Shown: positions 21,949 to 33,900 of the stretch, one piece after another
Layout: every line of letters begins with the position of its first letter
Numbering within the stretch: position 1 is the stretch's first letter
Origin: Luidia sarsii
Taxonomy: Eukaryota; Echinodermata; Asteroidea; Paxillosida; Luidiidae
DNA length: 64,000 nt
Assembly (NCBI GenBank): GCA_949987565.1
Contig: OX465103.1
Span: 4,021,548 to 4,085,547 of the forward strand
Reading direction: 5' to 3'
Position numbers and translations under genes: made by a program
The notes under the pieces: generated by a model
The model's database searches: none
The model's input: the letters and a program-made list of their open reading frames with translations, nothing else
Told to the model about the DNA's origin: nothing

Positions 21949-24900
21949 GTAAGCTAAGCCGTTCTCTACCAAGCGCTCACAGATTGGAACGACGAGAAAC
22001 GACGCGTTTGTGCTGGTGTAAGTGAAGTATAAGTGAAAACCCGTTCTCCTCTAATTCATTCGCTTTAGCTTCATGAGGTCACATTTTTAATTCATCAGAA
22101 CCGTTTTCTCTCTACATTCATAGAGTTGTCATTTTCTTGCCATAAAAAATTGCGCTTTGCCTTTGAGTCTTTGCTGTGCTTCACGGTTAGTTGTCCATGG
22201 TTTTGCTCCGTCAGCATTCACAGTACAGTACAGTTTAGGTCCTCATTTTGAAGCTTTAGGCTTCATATGAGTCAGGACTCCTAGGTAGGAGCCTGGTGAA
22301 ACCAGTCTTCGACTGTGTTTCTCTTTTAATCTGCTCAATAGAAAGATCACCCAGTAGTCCTGAGATACCTATCCAGGGATCTCGATAGTATGGGACTCTA
22401 GGGATAAAAAATAAACTAAGCTTGGTCAAATTTGTATTTTCCCTACGACATATATGAGCTATGTATTTCAGATACTGGACATTAATATAATCCCGTAGTG
22501 GTTGACTTTTTGTTATGCGCTCTAGATCAATATTAGCAAAGAAAAGGGCATGATTAATTTCGCCTTCTACTAGTGATGGTTTCCTGCGGAATCCATCCCT
22601 GATCATTCGCCTTAGAAAACCATACCAATTACTTTCACACAGTCACTCCTTATTTGTTCAGATTCTTCAGATTAAATCAAATCCCTTATTGCCAGTATGA
22701 TATATTTTTCATATATGTATTTCCTATGAATCCCTTACTTTGAGTCATGCACTATATTTCCTGGTGGATTACTATTAGTTTATATTATACCTGAGTAAGA
22801 TCAATCCTTCCATTATAGTTTAGTATATTTTCATGCCAAATAAGTACTCTGCTTTTCTCTGCTTGACTACAGTTCCCCGTTTATGTAATAAAATGAAAAA
22901 CATTTAACAAGAAGACTTTGACTGGACTCGACTAGATAAACGTACAAGTGCTCTTCATCTGAGCAATCCAGCCCTTAGTTGGTAGCCTTCCCTAATAGTC
23001 AACTAGTCTTTGTCAGGGTGGGGGCACCAGTCGGAAGGAATTCAACCATTAACCGTACATCTCCAGGGATCACATCCACAGACATACATAACACTATCGA
23101 CGGACATTCATAGACAGCGCCTATGGAAAACAGCGGCTGGATACTGTAATGGTGACGGCGCTGACTATTAAAATGGGAAACCATGGGAAACTAGACCGTC
23201 CAAACAGAGGGACATGGCTTCAATGACATGATTCCAAAATCTGCTTAATGACATCTTTTTCATGAATCTCAGAAGTAAGAAATTCGCCCAAACTCAAGAC
23301 ATCATTATTTAGATCCGAGTATTCCGCACCGTTGTGAATCCGTGTGTTTTGTACGGTTGCCTGTATCATAATTTGCATCTGACACAAAAATAATTTCCCT
23401 ATAGCATAATTATAGTGAAAAATACCCCCGTTTTTTTCGTCCCTATTTTGAGGCCCCTGAAGACAATAAACAACGTCCTCCCACGAAACCGATCGCTGCA
23501 TCGTGTGTCGTGTTGCGAATCGCCCTAAAGAATAAATCGATTGTGGAGCGTGGACGGAATTAGTAAGATCGGCCAAATATCGTATCTAGTCTCCTCTCAA
23601 GACTACGTTTCCCGGGCTACGACACAATTGCCCATATATAGCTAGGGCACAAGCGTGCATTTATTCCCTTTAGCCAAATATGTTTGATCTATAGATACTG
23701 CAATCTTTCTATACCCAGTGCCTGTAACAAACTGTACGAGACGGTGTGCACGAACAAAGGCTCGCTCAAAAATGGAATCGAATACGTGGCACAGAAATAA
23801 TACTATGGGGCTTTTAGAGACCCTGGATTTGGTTCATGCTCAGGCTTCTTTCTAGTCATTTATTGGTCCTGACTCCTGAAAGCATCTTTTTTCATGTTAC
23901 AGCACCATTGTTATTCAGCATGGAGGGAAAAAGCTCTTTTATTGGGCTAGCCGTATCTAACACAATGATGAATGCCAAAAATGAACCAGTTACCTGAGCC
24001 ATAATCCGAGCCAAACCCTGAGACAAAGCCAGACCAAGAGCACGGGCCAGATCCTGAGCCTTAGCCGGAGCAGGTGCACGAACCAGAGCATGATCAGCGG
24101 TTTCGAAAAGGCTGCGCAATAACGAGTTGGAACGCAAACTAATGGCCCGGATGTGCGAGTGGCGGCAACAGGACAGCCTGGTAGAGAGACTATTTCGTGT
24201 CGTCATCGATGATGCTTCAACCCCACACGCATTTTTTCAGCACAAATTCAGTGAAACTGCAAGAGTCGACCGTGAGGGAACTCTCTGCCAAATTTCAACA
24301 ACAAAATTAAATGTTCCTTAAAAGAAACGCCCTTCTTTTGGGGCGATTCACTAAAACCCGATTGAGTTCGTCGAGCTGAAAGCATCCCGCGACCGTTATA
24401 ATACCACTCGGGCAGTGATTCTATTGTTTCGATAAACTCGGCCTGACTGTTTCTGCTGTACAACTGCTCGGTGATGGAGCTGTCGTCGTGGGTCCTTGCA
24501 GCCAAGGCTTTGTGCTGGGTCCTGATTGCTTCGGTCCTGATGACTGCAATCCAACTGTCAGGTAAGTCGTTCTCTCCCAAGCGTCAAGGATTTGGCTCGA
24601 CGTGGCACAGTAGGCATGACATCAGGCTGGTGTGTTACAAATACTGGTAACGTAATAACTAACACCTATAATGTATTGCTAACCGATAACCCATTACCAC
24701 TTGACCGATACTGTATCACTAACCGATAACCCATTACCACTTGACCGATACTGTATCACTAACCGATTACCCATTACCACTTGACCGATACTGTATCACT
24801 AACCGATAACCCATTACCACTTGACCGATACTGTATCACTAACCGATTACCCATTACCACTTGACCGATACTGTATCACTAACCGATAACCCATTACCAC

Positions 24901-27900
24901 TTGACCGATACTGTATCACTAACCGATTACCCATTACCACTTGACCGATACTGTATCACTTACCGATAACCCATTACCACTTGACCGATACTGTAATACG
25001 ACTGAATACGACAATACTAAACTATATTTCAATATCAAGTAAAGCAAGGTTCGATTTTTTTAACATTAAACGAGAATGCAACTCAATAAATAAACTTTGC
25101 TAATCTGATTGGGTGTTAAAAACAACCTCCAACTACCTATGAGTTACTCACGTACGATTTTCATAAAAAGAGAAAATCCATGGAATTGTAGGTAAAAATT
25201 GCGTTCCGTACGTAGCTATCCTTTCGAAGATGCCGCCGGTGTTTTCTGGTGTGTGATGTCACGACGGAATGAAGGAAACCCATTGTTTAATTGGGCACAA
25301 AAGATTACTATTATCGAGCAAGATACTGCAAGATTTGTTAAAAACATACAATCAAAAAGTGGATGAGTTGAATCTGATTGAATTGATTGAACTTTATTGC
25401 ACGTCCCACGAATACATTATCGTATGTTGGCATGGTAAGACCTACAGAGCGTTGGGAAATTGTACGTATACGCTCAAACAAAACGAGAAATATATGTCTG
25501 TTGTGAAACAGAGCATAGAGCTTTTCCGCTTCTGTTTTTTACAAGTCATAGAATAGCCCCATTCCTACTCCAAAACGCATGTACATATTTTGTGCACAAA
25601 GCCTTTGGGACTTGAGTGTGGTATTCAAAAATTCATAATAATTATAAACAATAGTCCTTTGGTTCCAAACTTAAAGTTTGGAATGTCTAGCACGATAGCT
25701 AACTACATATCATATGATCGGCCAATGCCTTATATGTGTTTTAAAATCACACGTTTTGATGACGTCATGATTGCGTAATGACATTTTGGCTCCGGAAGGT
25801 GTTTCTAAACCATGTCCCCAATAGATATCAAAGAAAAATGAAAAAATTCTCGCTCCGTTTGCCAAATATGCTCATTTCCATGTGAAAATCTAAAAAAGTT
25901 CATGACCTCATAAATATTCATGAGATGACATCACGGTCAAGTGATGGCAATTTTTGGATACACCTTTCCCCAACTTAGATACAGTGCAAAGTTGAAACCA
26001 AACGAACTTGTACTTTTGCTTTTAATGATTTTGAAATTTGCCTCTTTAAAGCAATGTCACGTGACACGTCATGATGATATCAAGGTGTTTAGGATCAATT
26101 TCAGCATGGGCTTTATGCATTTGCCACGTTTGAAAAAAATCCAAGTCTGTTCAATGACCAAAGTCGTGCTTACAAAACCCCTGTGCATTGTCTATGGGCT
26201 TTTGGGAGAAGAAGAAGAAGAAAAACAAAAATCAGAACAAAAGATATAGCTTTTCCGCTTCCCTGGAAGCGGCGGAAAAGCTAATTATCCTTATTTCTTT
26301 GTGAAAGTTAGCCAAACACGGTGACTCTATTAAAGGTAACAACGCTCTGTATTACAGACTGATAACAATTTTAGTTTAAGAAGAAAAACTATTCGTTGCG
26401 TGGCTTTGCCATAAACCACCTTTTTTGTTCCAGTTAAGTATGTCATAAACGACTGTCCCGAGATATTTGTACTCACTGACCGCTTCTATTTCATTTCCGT
26501 TAACATAGACCGATTCGTGAGCTCTATTATTAGGACGAAAGTCTATGACCGTCTCCTAAGATTTGCTGGAATTAATAATTAAAAATACGGTCACACCACT
26601 CCACAAACGTTGCCACCTCATTTAAGTAACATAATGAGTAGACTTTAATAACTGTGTCATCTCCATAGATGATTAGAGTACAGTTTGCACTAAACAAAGA
26701 TATTCGCTCGTGTGAACAACAAGAAGGTTTGAATAAAGTGAAATTAACCATGCACTTACAAGATTTATATAATTCAATGAGGGTTCACCCTGCTCGACGT
26801 GATAAACACTAAATGCCCAACGAGCAGGGCAAACCCTCATTGAATTACATTCTCCTCGACGCAAACATCATGTTATATATATGAAAGATTATATGAACAA
26901 GTGTCGCAATTAACGGCATTAAAGACAAATATTAGGATTCTACATAAAGATCATTTTGGGAATTAGACAAGGTAATTATTTTATAAAAAGGGCGTCATTT
27001 AGATAATTCTTGTGTAGGAATGCATAGACTTTTTTCAATGATAAGTCTAGAGCATTCAGTTGTATGAACCACTGTAATGAAAGATCATTTTATTTAGTCG
27101 TAATGGAGGAGAATGATAATGAGAAGCCTGCCGATTTGAGTGATGGCAAAAGTTTTTGTTGGATGTTGATGAATACAATCACGTAGATTCTTCACATTTA
27201 CTTGATACATGAATGTACCAAGTTGAAAGCAATATAAGACGTGTATTTTCAGGTTTTTATTCTTTATGGACTATAACACAATATAACATGTATTGTATTT
27301 TCTTTTAAAATGGCATAAAGAAGCTATTATATAATGCACATTATACACAACACAACATCGTTCGAGGTCAAAGAATAGCATCCATACGTTCTCTGATCCA
27401 ACATATGCATGAAATAGCACACCTGTGAACATTTCAGCTCAGTCGGCCAGCCGAGTCTCGAGAAAATTGTGAAAACCGCTTTATTTGTTTCGCAAAAATG
27501 AACCATTCAAGGCCGTACTTTTCAGAAAAATAGTTTAGATCTTGGTGAGACGTAAACGATTAATTTTACTCTTTTCTCCCAAAATACAACATTTTAGGCA
27601 GTTTCATCTAAATCTGTGAACATTTCTGTTTTTGGATCTTACCAATGTTGTGTAGGGGCTTTAAGACAAAATAACAAAGGCCTTAAAGGAGTGCTGAAAA
27701 AAAACATAATGAGGCAGAGGGAGATGGAGAAGGAGATGGAGAAGGAAAGGAAAATAGAAACTGACTGTCAACCATTCCATTTCAATTCAAATAATTGTTT
27801 GATTGGGGAATAAAGGGAACATGTGGGAAATCTGGAAAGTAACTCATGCAAACACTTACTTTATTTATGGTAAATGCATTCAATAATGTACTTAGAAGGC

Positions 27901-30900
27901 CGGAAAGTATAATGTTATACAAATACGTGACATGAAGTGCTATCCTATGTTAACAACCCGCTAATAGATTAATAGCAGCATTAATGCCATTTAAGACCAG
28001 TTGCAACTGACGCAAAAATCATAATGATGTCCATGGTGAATGCATTAAAACAATATGCTTGGAACACCGCGCGCAATGAACAGTGAAATACAAATACAAA
28101 TAATTATGTGGGATTTCCAATCATTTCGGCAGCCGCTTCAATAGAAATAAGCGTGCGTCTGGTCAATGGGAGTTCCAGCTCAGAGGGTCGTGTGGAGGTG
28201 AGCTGTGACCTTTAAATCATTCTTCTTTTGATTGATTGTTACAAGAGTTTAGATAATATAGGTAACATATGGGTATTCTGGAAAGACAATGAAGCAAAAA
28301 CCCATTATATCAATGATCAATGGATACGAAATGTGCTTAGAAGCCACAATCAAAAGGTACTTCCTGTTTTCTTTTCGACAGACGCTTCATCAGAAGTAAG
28401 CGTACGTCTGGTTGGTGGGAGTTCCAGCTCAGAGGGTCGTGTGGAGATGAGCTATGACGGAGACTGGGGAACCGTCTGCGATGATGACTGGGACCACCGA
28501 GACGCGAAGGTGGTGTGCCGATCTCTGGGCTACGTGCACGCTATGCCCTTCCTTTTCTGGTTTGGAGAGGGAACTGGAGGAATCTTCCTAGATGATCTCA
28601 GCTGCGAGGGGGATGAACTGACCCTGTCGGATTGCCCCGGCTTGAAATGGGGCGTTCACGACTGTGACCACTCAGAGGATGTTGCCGTTATTTGCTCAAG
28701 TAAGTTCAGGTGATATTTAACAATACATAACACTAAGAGTACACTGGCGTTGTCTGCTCACGTAAGTTCATGTGATATTCAATCATACAGAACAATAAGG
28801 GTACATTAAATTTCCATATAACCTGTTTAGGGTTGAATGGTAGAGGAGGCAGAGGGAAGGGGAGAGAGTGGAGGAGAAGGAGAGGGAAAGAGAAAGGATC
28901 AGAAAAGGTGATGAACTGACCCTGTCGGATTGCCCCAACTTGAACTGGGGCGTTCACGACTGTGACCACTCAGAGGATGTTGGCGTTGTTTGCTCAAGTA
29001 AGTTCAGGTGATATTTAACAATACATAACACTAAGAGTACACTGGATTTCAAAATAACCTGTTTAGGGCGGAAGGGTATAGATGAGGCAGATGGAAGCAG
29101 ATAGTGGAGGAGACGAAGAGGGAAAGGGAACAAGTGTAATGAGAAGAAGGACAAAGAGGTGGAAAATACGGTGTGGGTGAGTGGAAGGGGTGAGATGGTG
29201 ATGGACAGGGAGAGGTGATGTATAGGGGAAAGACGGAGAGATAACTCGAGATACCTAATATGTGGCTTTCAACAATGTTACTTTTATTGGAAAAAAATTG
29301 CAAAGAAAAACTTTGACAGGATCGCAACTTCAGACCTCTGGATTAAGACACCAGCGCTCTCACACCTGAGCTATCTAGCCCTTAGACGGAAGCCTTCCTA
29401 ACTAGTCAACAAGTCTTTGCCGGGGTGGGGGCGCCAAGATCACTAGCAATCAAACCACTAACTGCCGTATATCTCCAGGGATCACACACCTGCTTTCATT
29501 TATATGCAAACAACAAATATATCTGTAAACCTGGCTACTGCAGCTCGGGGATCACATTATTTCTGCCAATTTTTAATTTTAGCTTAGTGTTACAGGAGTT
29601 TGGGAACTTCACGAAACACGTGGGAAATCTGGAAAATCAAATTATATCTACGGTGAATGAATTAAAAAGGTGCTTGGAACGCCGCAATGAACAATGTTAC
29701 ACAAATATACGTGGCATTTCAAATCTAATCAAGAAGTGCGTCCTGTTTTCATTTCGACAGACGCTTCATCAGAAATAAGCGTTCGTCTGGTCGGTGGGAA
29801 TTCCAGCTCAGAGGGTCGTGTGGAGGTGAGCTATGGCGGAGACTGGGGAACCGTCTGCCGTTATTACTGGGACCACCGAGACGCGATGGTGGTGTGCCGA
29901 TCTCTGGGCTACACTCACGCTATGCCCTTCCCTGTGTGGTTTGGAGAGGGAACTGGAGGAATCTTCCTCGATGATCTCAGCTGCGAGGGGGACGAACTGA
30001 CCCTGTCGGATTGCCCCGGCTTGAACTGGGGCGTTCACGACTGTGACCACTACGAGGATGTTGGCGTTGTTTGCTCAAGTAAGTTCAGGTGATATTCAAT
30101 CATACAGAACAATAAGGGTACATTAAATTTCCATATAACCTGTTTAGGGTTGAAGGGTAGAGGAGGCAGAGGGAAGGGGAGATAGTGGAGGAGAAGGAGA
30201 GGGAAAGAGAAAGGATCAGAAAAGGTTCAGACAGCTGAAGGAGACGGTGTGGAGATGTTGGAGGTGTGAGCTGGTGGTGGAGAGGGAAGGGGAAAGAGGG
30301 AGAGATGGGGAAAGGGGGAGAGTGGTAGATAAAACCTACCTTTAAATCATTCTTCTTTTGATTGATTGTTACAAGAGTTTAGATAATATAGGTAACATAT
30401 GGGTATTCTGGAAAGACAACGAAGCAAAAACCCATTATATCAATGATCAATGGATACGAAATGTGCTTAGAAGCCACAATCAAAAGGTACTTCCTGCTTT
30501 TTTTTCGACAGACGCTTCATCAGAAGTAAGCGTACGTCTGGTTGGTGGTAATTCCAGCTCAGAGGGTCGTGTGGAGGTGAGCTATGACGGAGACTGGGGA
30601 ACCGTCTGCGATGATGACTGGGACCACCGAGACGCGATGGTGGTGTGCCGATCTCTGGGCTACACTCACGCTATGCCCTTCCTTTTCTGGTTTGGAGAGG
30701 GAACTGAAGGAATCTTCCTCGATGATCTCAGCTGCGAGGGGGATGAACTGACCCTGTCAGAGTGCCCCAACTTGAACTGGGGCGTTCACGACTGTGACCA
30801 CTCAGAGGATGTTGGCGTTGTTTGCTCAAGTAAGTTCAGGTGATATTTAACAATACATAACACTAAGAGTACACTGGATTTCAAAATAACCTGTTTAGGG

Positions 30901-33900
30901 CGGAAGGGTATAGATGAGGCAGATGGAAGCAGATAGTGGAGGAGACGAAGAGGGAAAGGGAACAAGTGTAATGAGAAGAAGGACAAAGAGGTGGAAAATA
31001 CGGTGTGGGTGAGTGGAAGGGGTGAGATGGTGATGGACAGGGAGAGGTGATGTATAGGGGAAAGACGGAGAGATAACTCGAGATACCTAATATGTGGCTT
31101 TCAACAATGTTACTTTTATTGGAAAAAAATTGCAAAGAAAAACTTTGACAGGATCGCAACTTCAGACCTCTGGATTAAGACACCAGCGCTCTCACACCTG
31201 AGCTATCTAGCCCTTAGACGGAAGCCTTCCTAACTAGTCAACAAGTCTTTGCCGGGGTGGGGGCGCCAAGATCACTAGCAATCAAACCACTAACTGCCGT
31301 ATATCTCCAGGGATCACACACCTGCTTTCATTTATATGCAAACAACAAATATATCTGTAAACCTGGCTACTGCAGCTCGGGGATCACATTATTTCTGCCA
31401 ATTTTTAATTTTAGCTTAGTGTTACAGGAGTTTGGGAACTTTACGAAACACGTGGGAAATCTGCAAAATCAAATTATATCTACGGTGAATGAATTAAAAA
31501 GGTGCTTGGAACGCCGCAATGAACAATGTTACACAAATATACGTGGCATTTCAAATCTAATCAAGAAGTGCGTCCTGTTTTCATTTCGACAGACGCTTCA
31601 TCAGAAATAAGCGTTCGTCTGGTCGGTGGGAATTCCAGCTCAGAGGGTCGTGTGGAGGTGAGCTATGGCGGAGACTGGGGAACCGTCTGCCGTTATTACT
31701 GGGACCACCGAGACGCGATGGTGGTGTGCCGATCTCTGGGCTACACTCACGCTATGCCCTTCCCTGTGTGGTTTGGAGAGGGAACTGGAGGAATCTTCCT
31801 CGATGATCTCAGCTGCGAGGGGGACGAACTGACCCTGTCGGATTGCCCCGGCTTGAACTGGGGCGTTCACGACTGTGACCACTACGAGGATGTTGGCGTT
31901 GTTTGCTCAAGTAAGTTCAGGTGATATTCAATCATACAGAACAATAAGGGTACATTAAATTTCCATATAACCTGTTTAGGGTTGAAGGGTAGAGGAGGCA
32001 GAGGGAAGGGGAGAGAGTGGAGGAGAAGGAGAGGGAAAGAGAAAGGATCAGAAAAGGTTCAGACAGCTGAAGGAGACGGTGTGGAGATGTTGGAGGTGTG
32101 AGCTGGTGGTGGAGAGGGAAGGGGAAAGAGGGAGAGATGGGGAAAGGGGGAGAGTGGTAGATAAAACCTACCTTTAAATCATTCTTCTTTTGATTGATTG
32201 TTACAAGAGTTTAGATAATATAGGTAACATATGGGTATTCTGGAAAGACAACGAAGCAAAAACCCATTATATCAATGATCAATGGATACGAAATGTGCTT
32301 AGAAGCCACAATCAAAAGGTACTTCCTGCTTTTTTTTCGACAGACGCTTCATCAGAAGTAAGCGTACGTCTGGTTGGTGGTAATTCCAGCTCAGAGGGTC
32401 GTGTGGAGGTGAGCTATGACGGAGACTGGGGAACCGTCTGCGATGATGACTGGGACCACCGAGACGCGATGGTGGTGTGCCGATCTCTGGGCTACACTCA
32501 CGCTATGCCCTTCCTTTTCTGGTTTGGAGAGGGAACTGAAGGAATCTTCCTCGATGATCTCAGCTGCGAGGGGGATGAACTGACCCTGTCAGAGTGCCCC
32601 AACTTGAACTGGGGCGTTCACGACTGTGACCACTCAGAGGATGTTGGCGTTGTTTGCTCAAGTAAGTTCAGGTGATATTTAACAATACATAACACTAAGA
32701 GTACACTGGATTTCAAAATAACCTGTTTAGGGCGGAAGGGTATAGATGAGGCAGATGGAAGCAGATAGTGGAGGAGACGAAGAGGGAAAGGGAACAAGTG
32801 TAATGAGAAGAAGGACAAAGAGGTGGAAAATACGGTGTGGGTGAGTGGAAGGGGTGAGATGGTGATGGACAGGGAGAGGTGATGTATAGGGGAAAGACGG
32901 AGAGATAACTCGAGATACCTAATATGTGGCTTTCAACAATGTTACTTTTATTGGAAAAAAATTGCAAAGAAAAACTTTGACAGGATCGCAACTTCAGACC
33001 TCTGGATTAAGACACCAGCGCTCTCACACCTGAGCTATCTAGCCCTTAGACGGAAGCCTTCCTAACTAGTCAACAAGTCTTTGCCGGGGTGGGGGCGCCA
33101 AGATCACTAGCAATCAAACCACTAACTGCCGTATATCTCCAGGGATCACACACCTGCTTTCATTTATATGCAAACAACAAATATATCTGTAAACCTGGCT
33201 ACTGCAGCTCGGGGATCACATTATTTCTGCCAATTTTTAATTTTAGCTTAGTGTTACAGGAGTTTGGGAACTTTACGAAACACGTGGGAAATCTGCAAAA
33301 TCAAATTATATCTACGGTGAATGAATTAAAAAGGTGCTTGGAACGCCGCAATGAACAATGTTACACAAATATACGTGGCATTTCAAATCTAATCAAGAAG
33401 TGCGTCCTGTTTTCATTTCGACAGACGCTTCATCAGAAATAAGCGTTCGTCTGGTCGGTGGGAATTCCAGCTCAGAGGGTCGTGTGGAGGTGAGCTATGG
33501 CGGAGACTGGGGAACCGTCTGCCGTTATTACTGGGACCACCGAGACGCGATGGTGGTGTGCCGATCTCTGGGCTACACTCACGCTATGCCCTTCCCTGTG
33601 TGGTTTGGAGAGGGAACTGGAGGAATCTTCCTCGATGATCTCAGCTGCGAGGGGGACGAACTGACCCTGTCGGATTGCCCCGGCTTGAACTGGGGCGTTC
33701 ACGACTGTGACCACTACGAGGATGTTGGCGTTGTTTGCTCAAGTAAGTTCAGGTGATATTCAATCATACAGAACAATAAGGGTACATTAAATTTCCATAT
33801 AACCTGTTTAGGGTTGAAGGGTAGAGGAGGCAGAGGGAAGGGGAGAGAGTGGAGGAGAAGGAGAGGGAAAGAGAAAGGATCAGAAAAGGTTCAGACAGCT

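Larger units (their letters stand above)
21949..24473. other. DNA between the two signal exons of gene 2
   Basis: Holds a LINE C-terminus-like minus-strand frame (22256-22606), a SINE head (22915-22990) with its body to about 23085, and a GAGCCA-type degenerate repeat at about 23995-24090. A 118-codon minus-strand frame at 23220-23576 is broken by a one-base indel in the 49.5-kb copy and is not supported. Confidence 0.7.
11225..28130 (+). repeat. Segmental duplication, left copy
   Basis: From inside gene 1 SRCR exon 11 to the start of the gene 2 SRCR array. Matches about 37362-54093 almost base for base. Offset is 26137-26139 near the start, 26121 at the signal exons and about 25961 after the minisatellite; the changes come from small indels. 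Confidence 0.92.
24562..28132 (+). other. Gene 2 intron 1
   Basis: From signal exon 2 to the first SRCR remnant. Contains the 40-bp minisatellite (24681-25000), three open frames of 62-102 codons without recognised domains (25269-25556, 25590-25778, 25941-26249), a hairpin (26248-26282), a LINE RT fragment (26275-26685), an inverted repeat (26771-26846) and, from about 27868, the conserved pre-SRCR intron. Confidence 0.75.

Noticed and set aside
23220..23576. 118-codon minus-strand frame between the signal exons
   Set aside because: No recognised domain, and the copy near 49.5 kb is broken by a one-base change in a T run while flanking DNA is almost unchanged.
29806..29814. GGGAATTCC, a kappaB-like palindrome, repeated in many SRCR exons
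   Set aside because: It is simply the codons for G-N-S in the conserved GGNSS stretch; position inside coding exons argues against a regulatory role.
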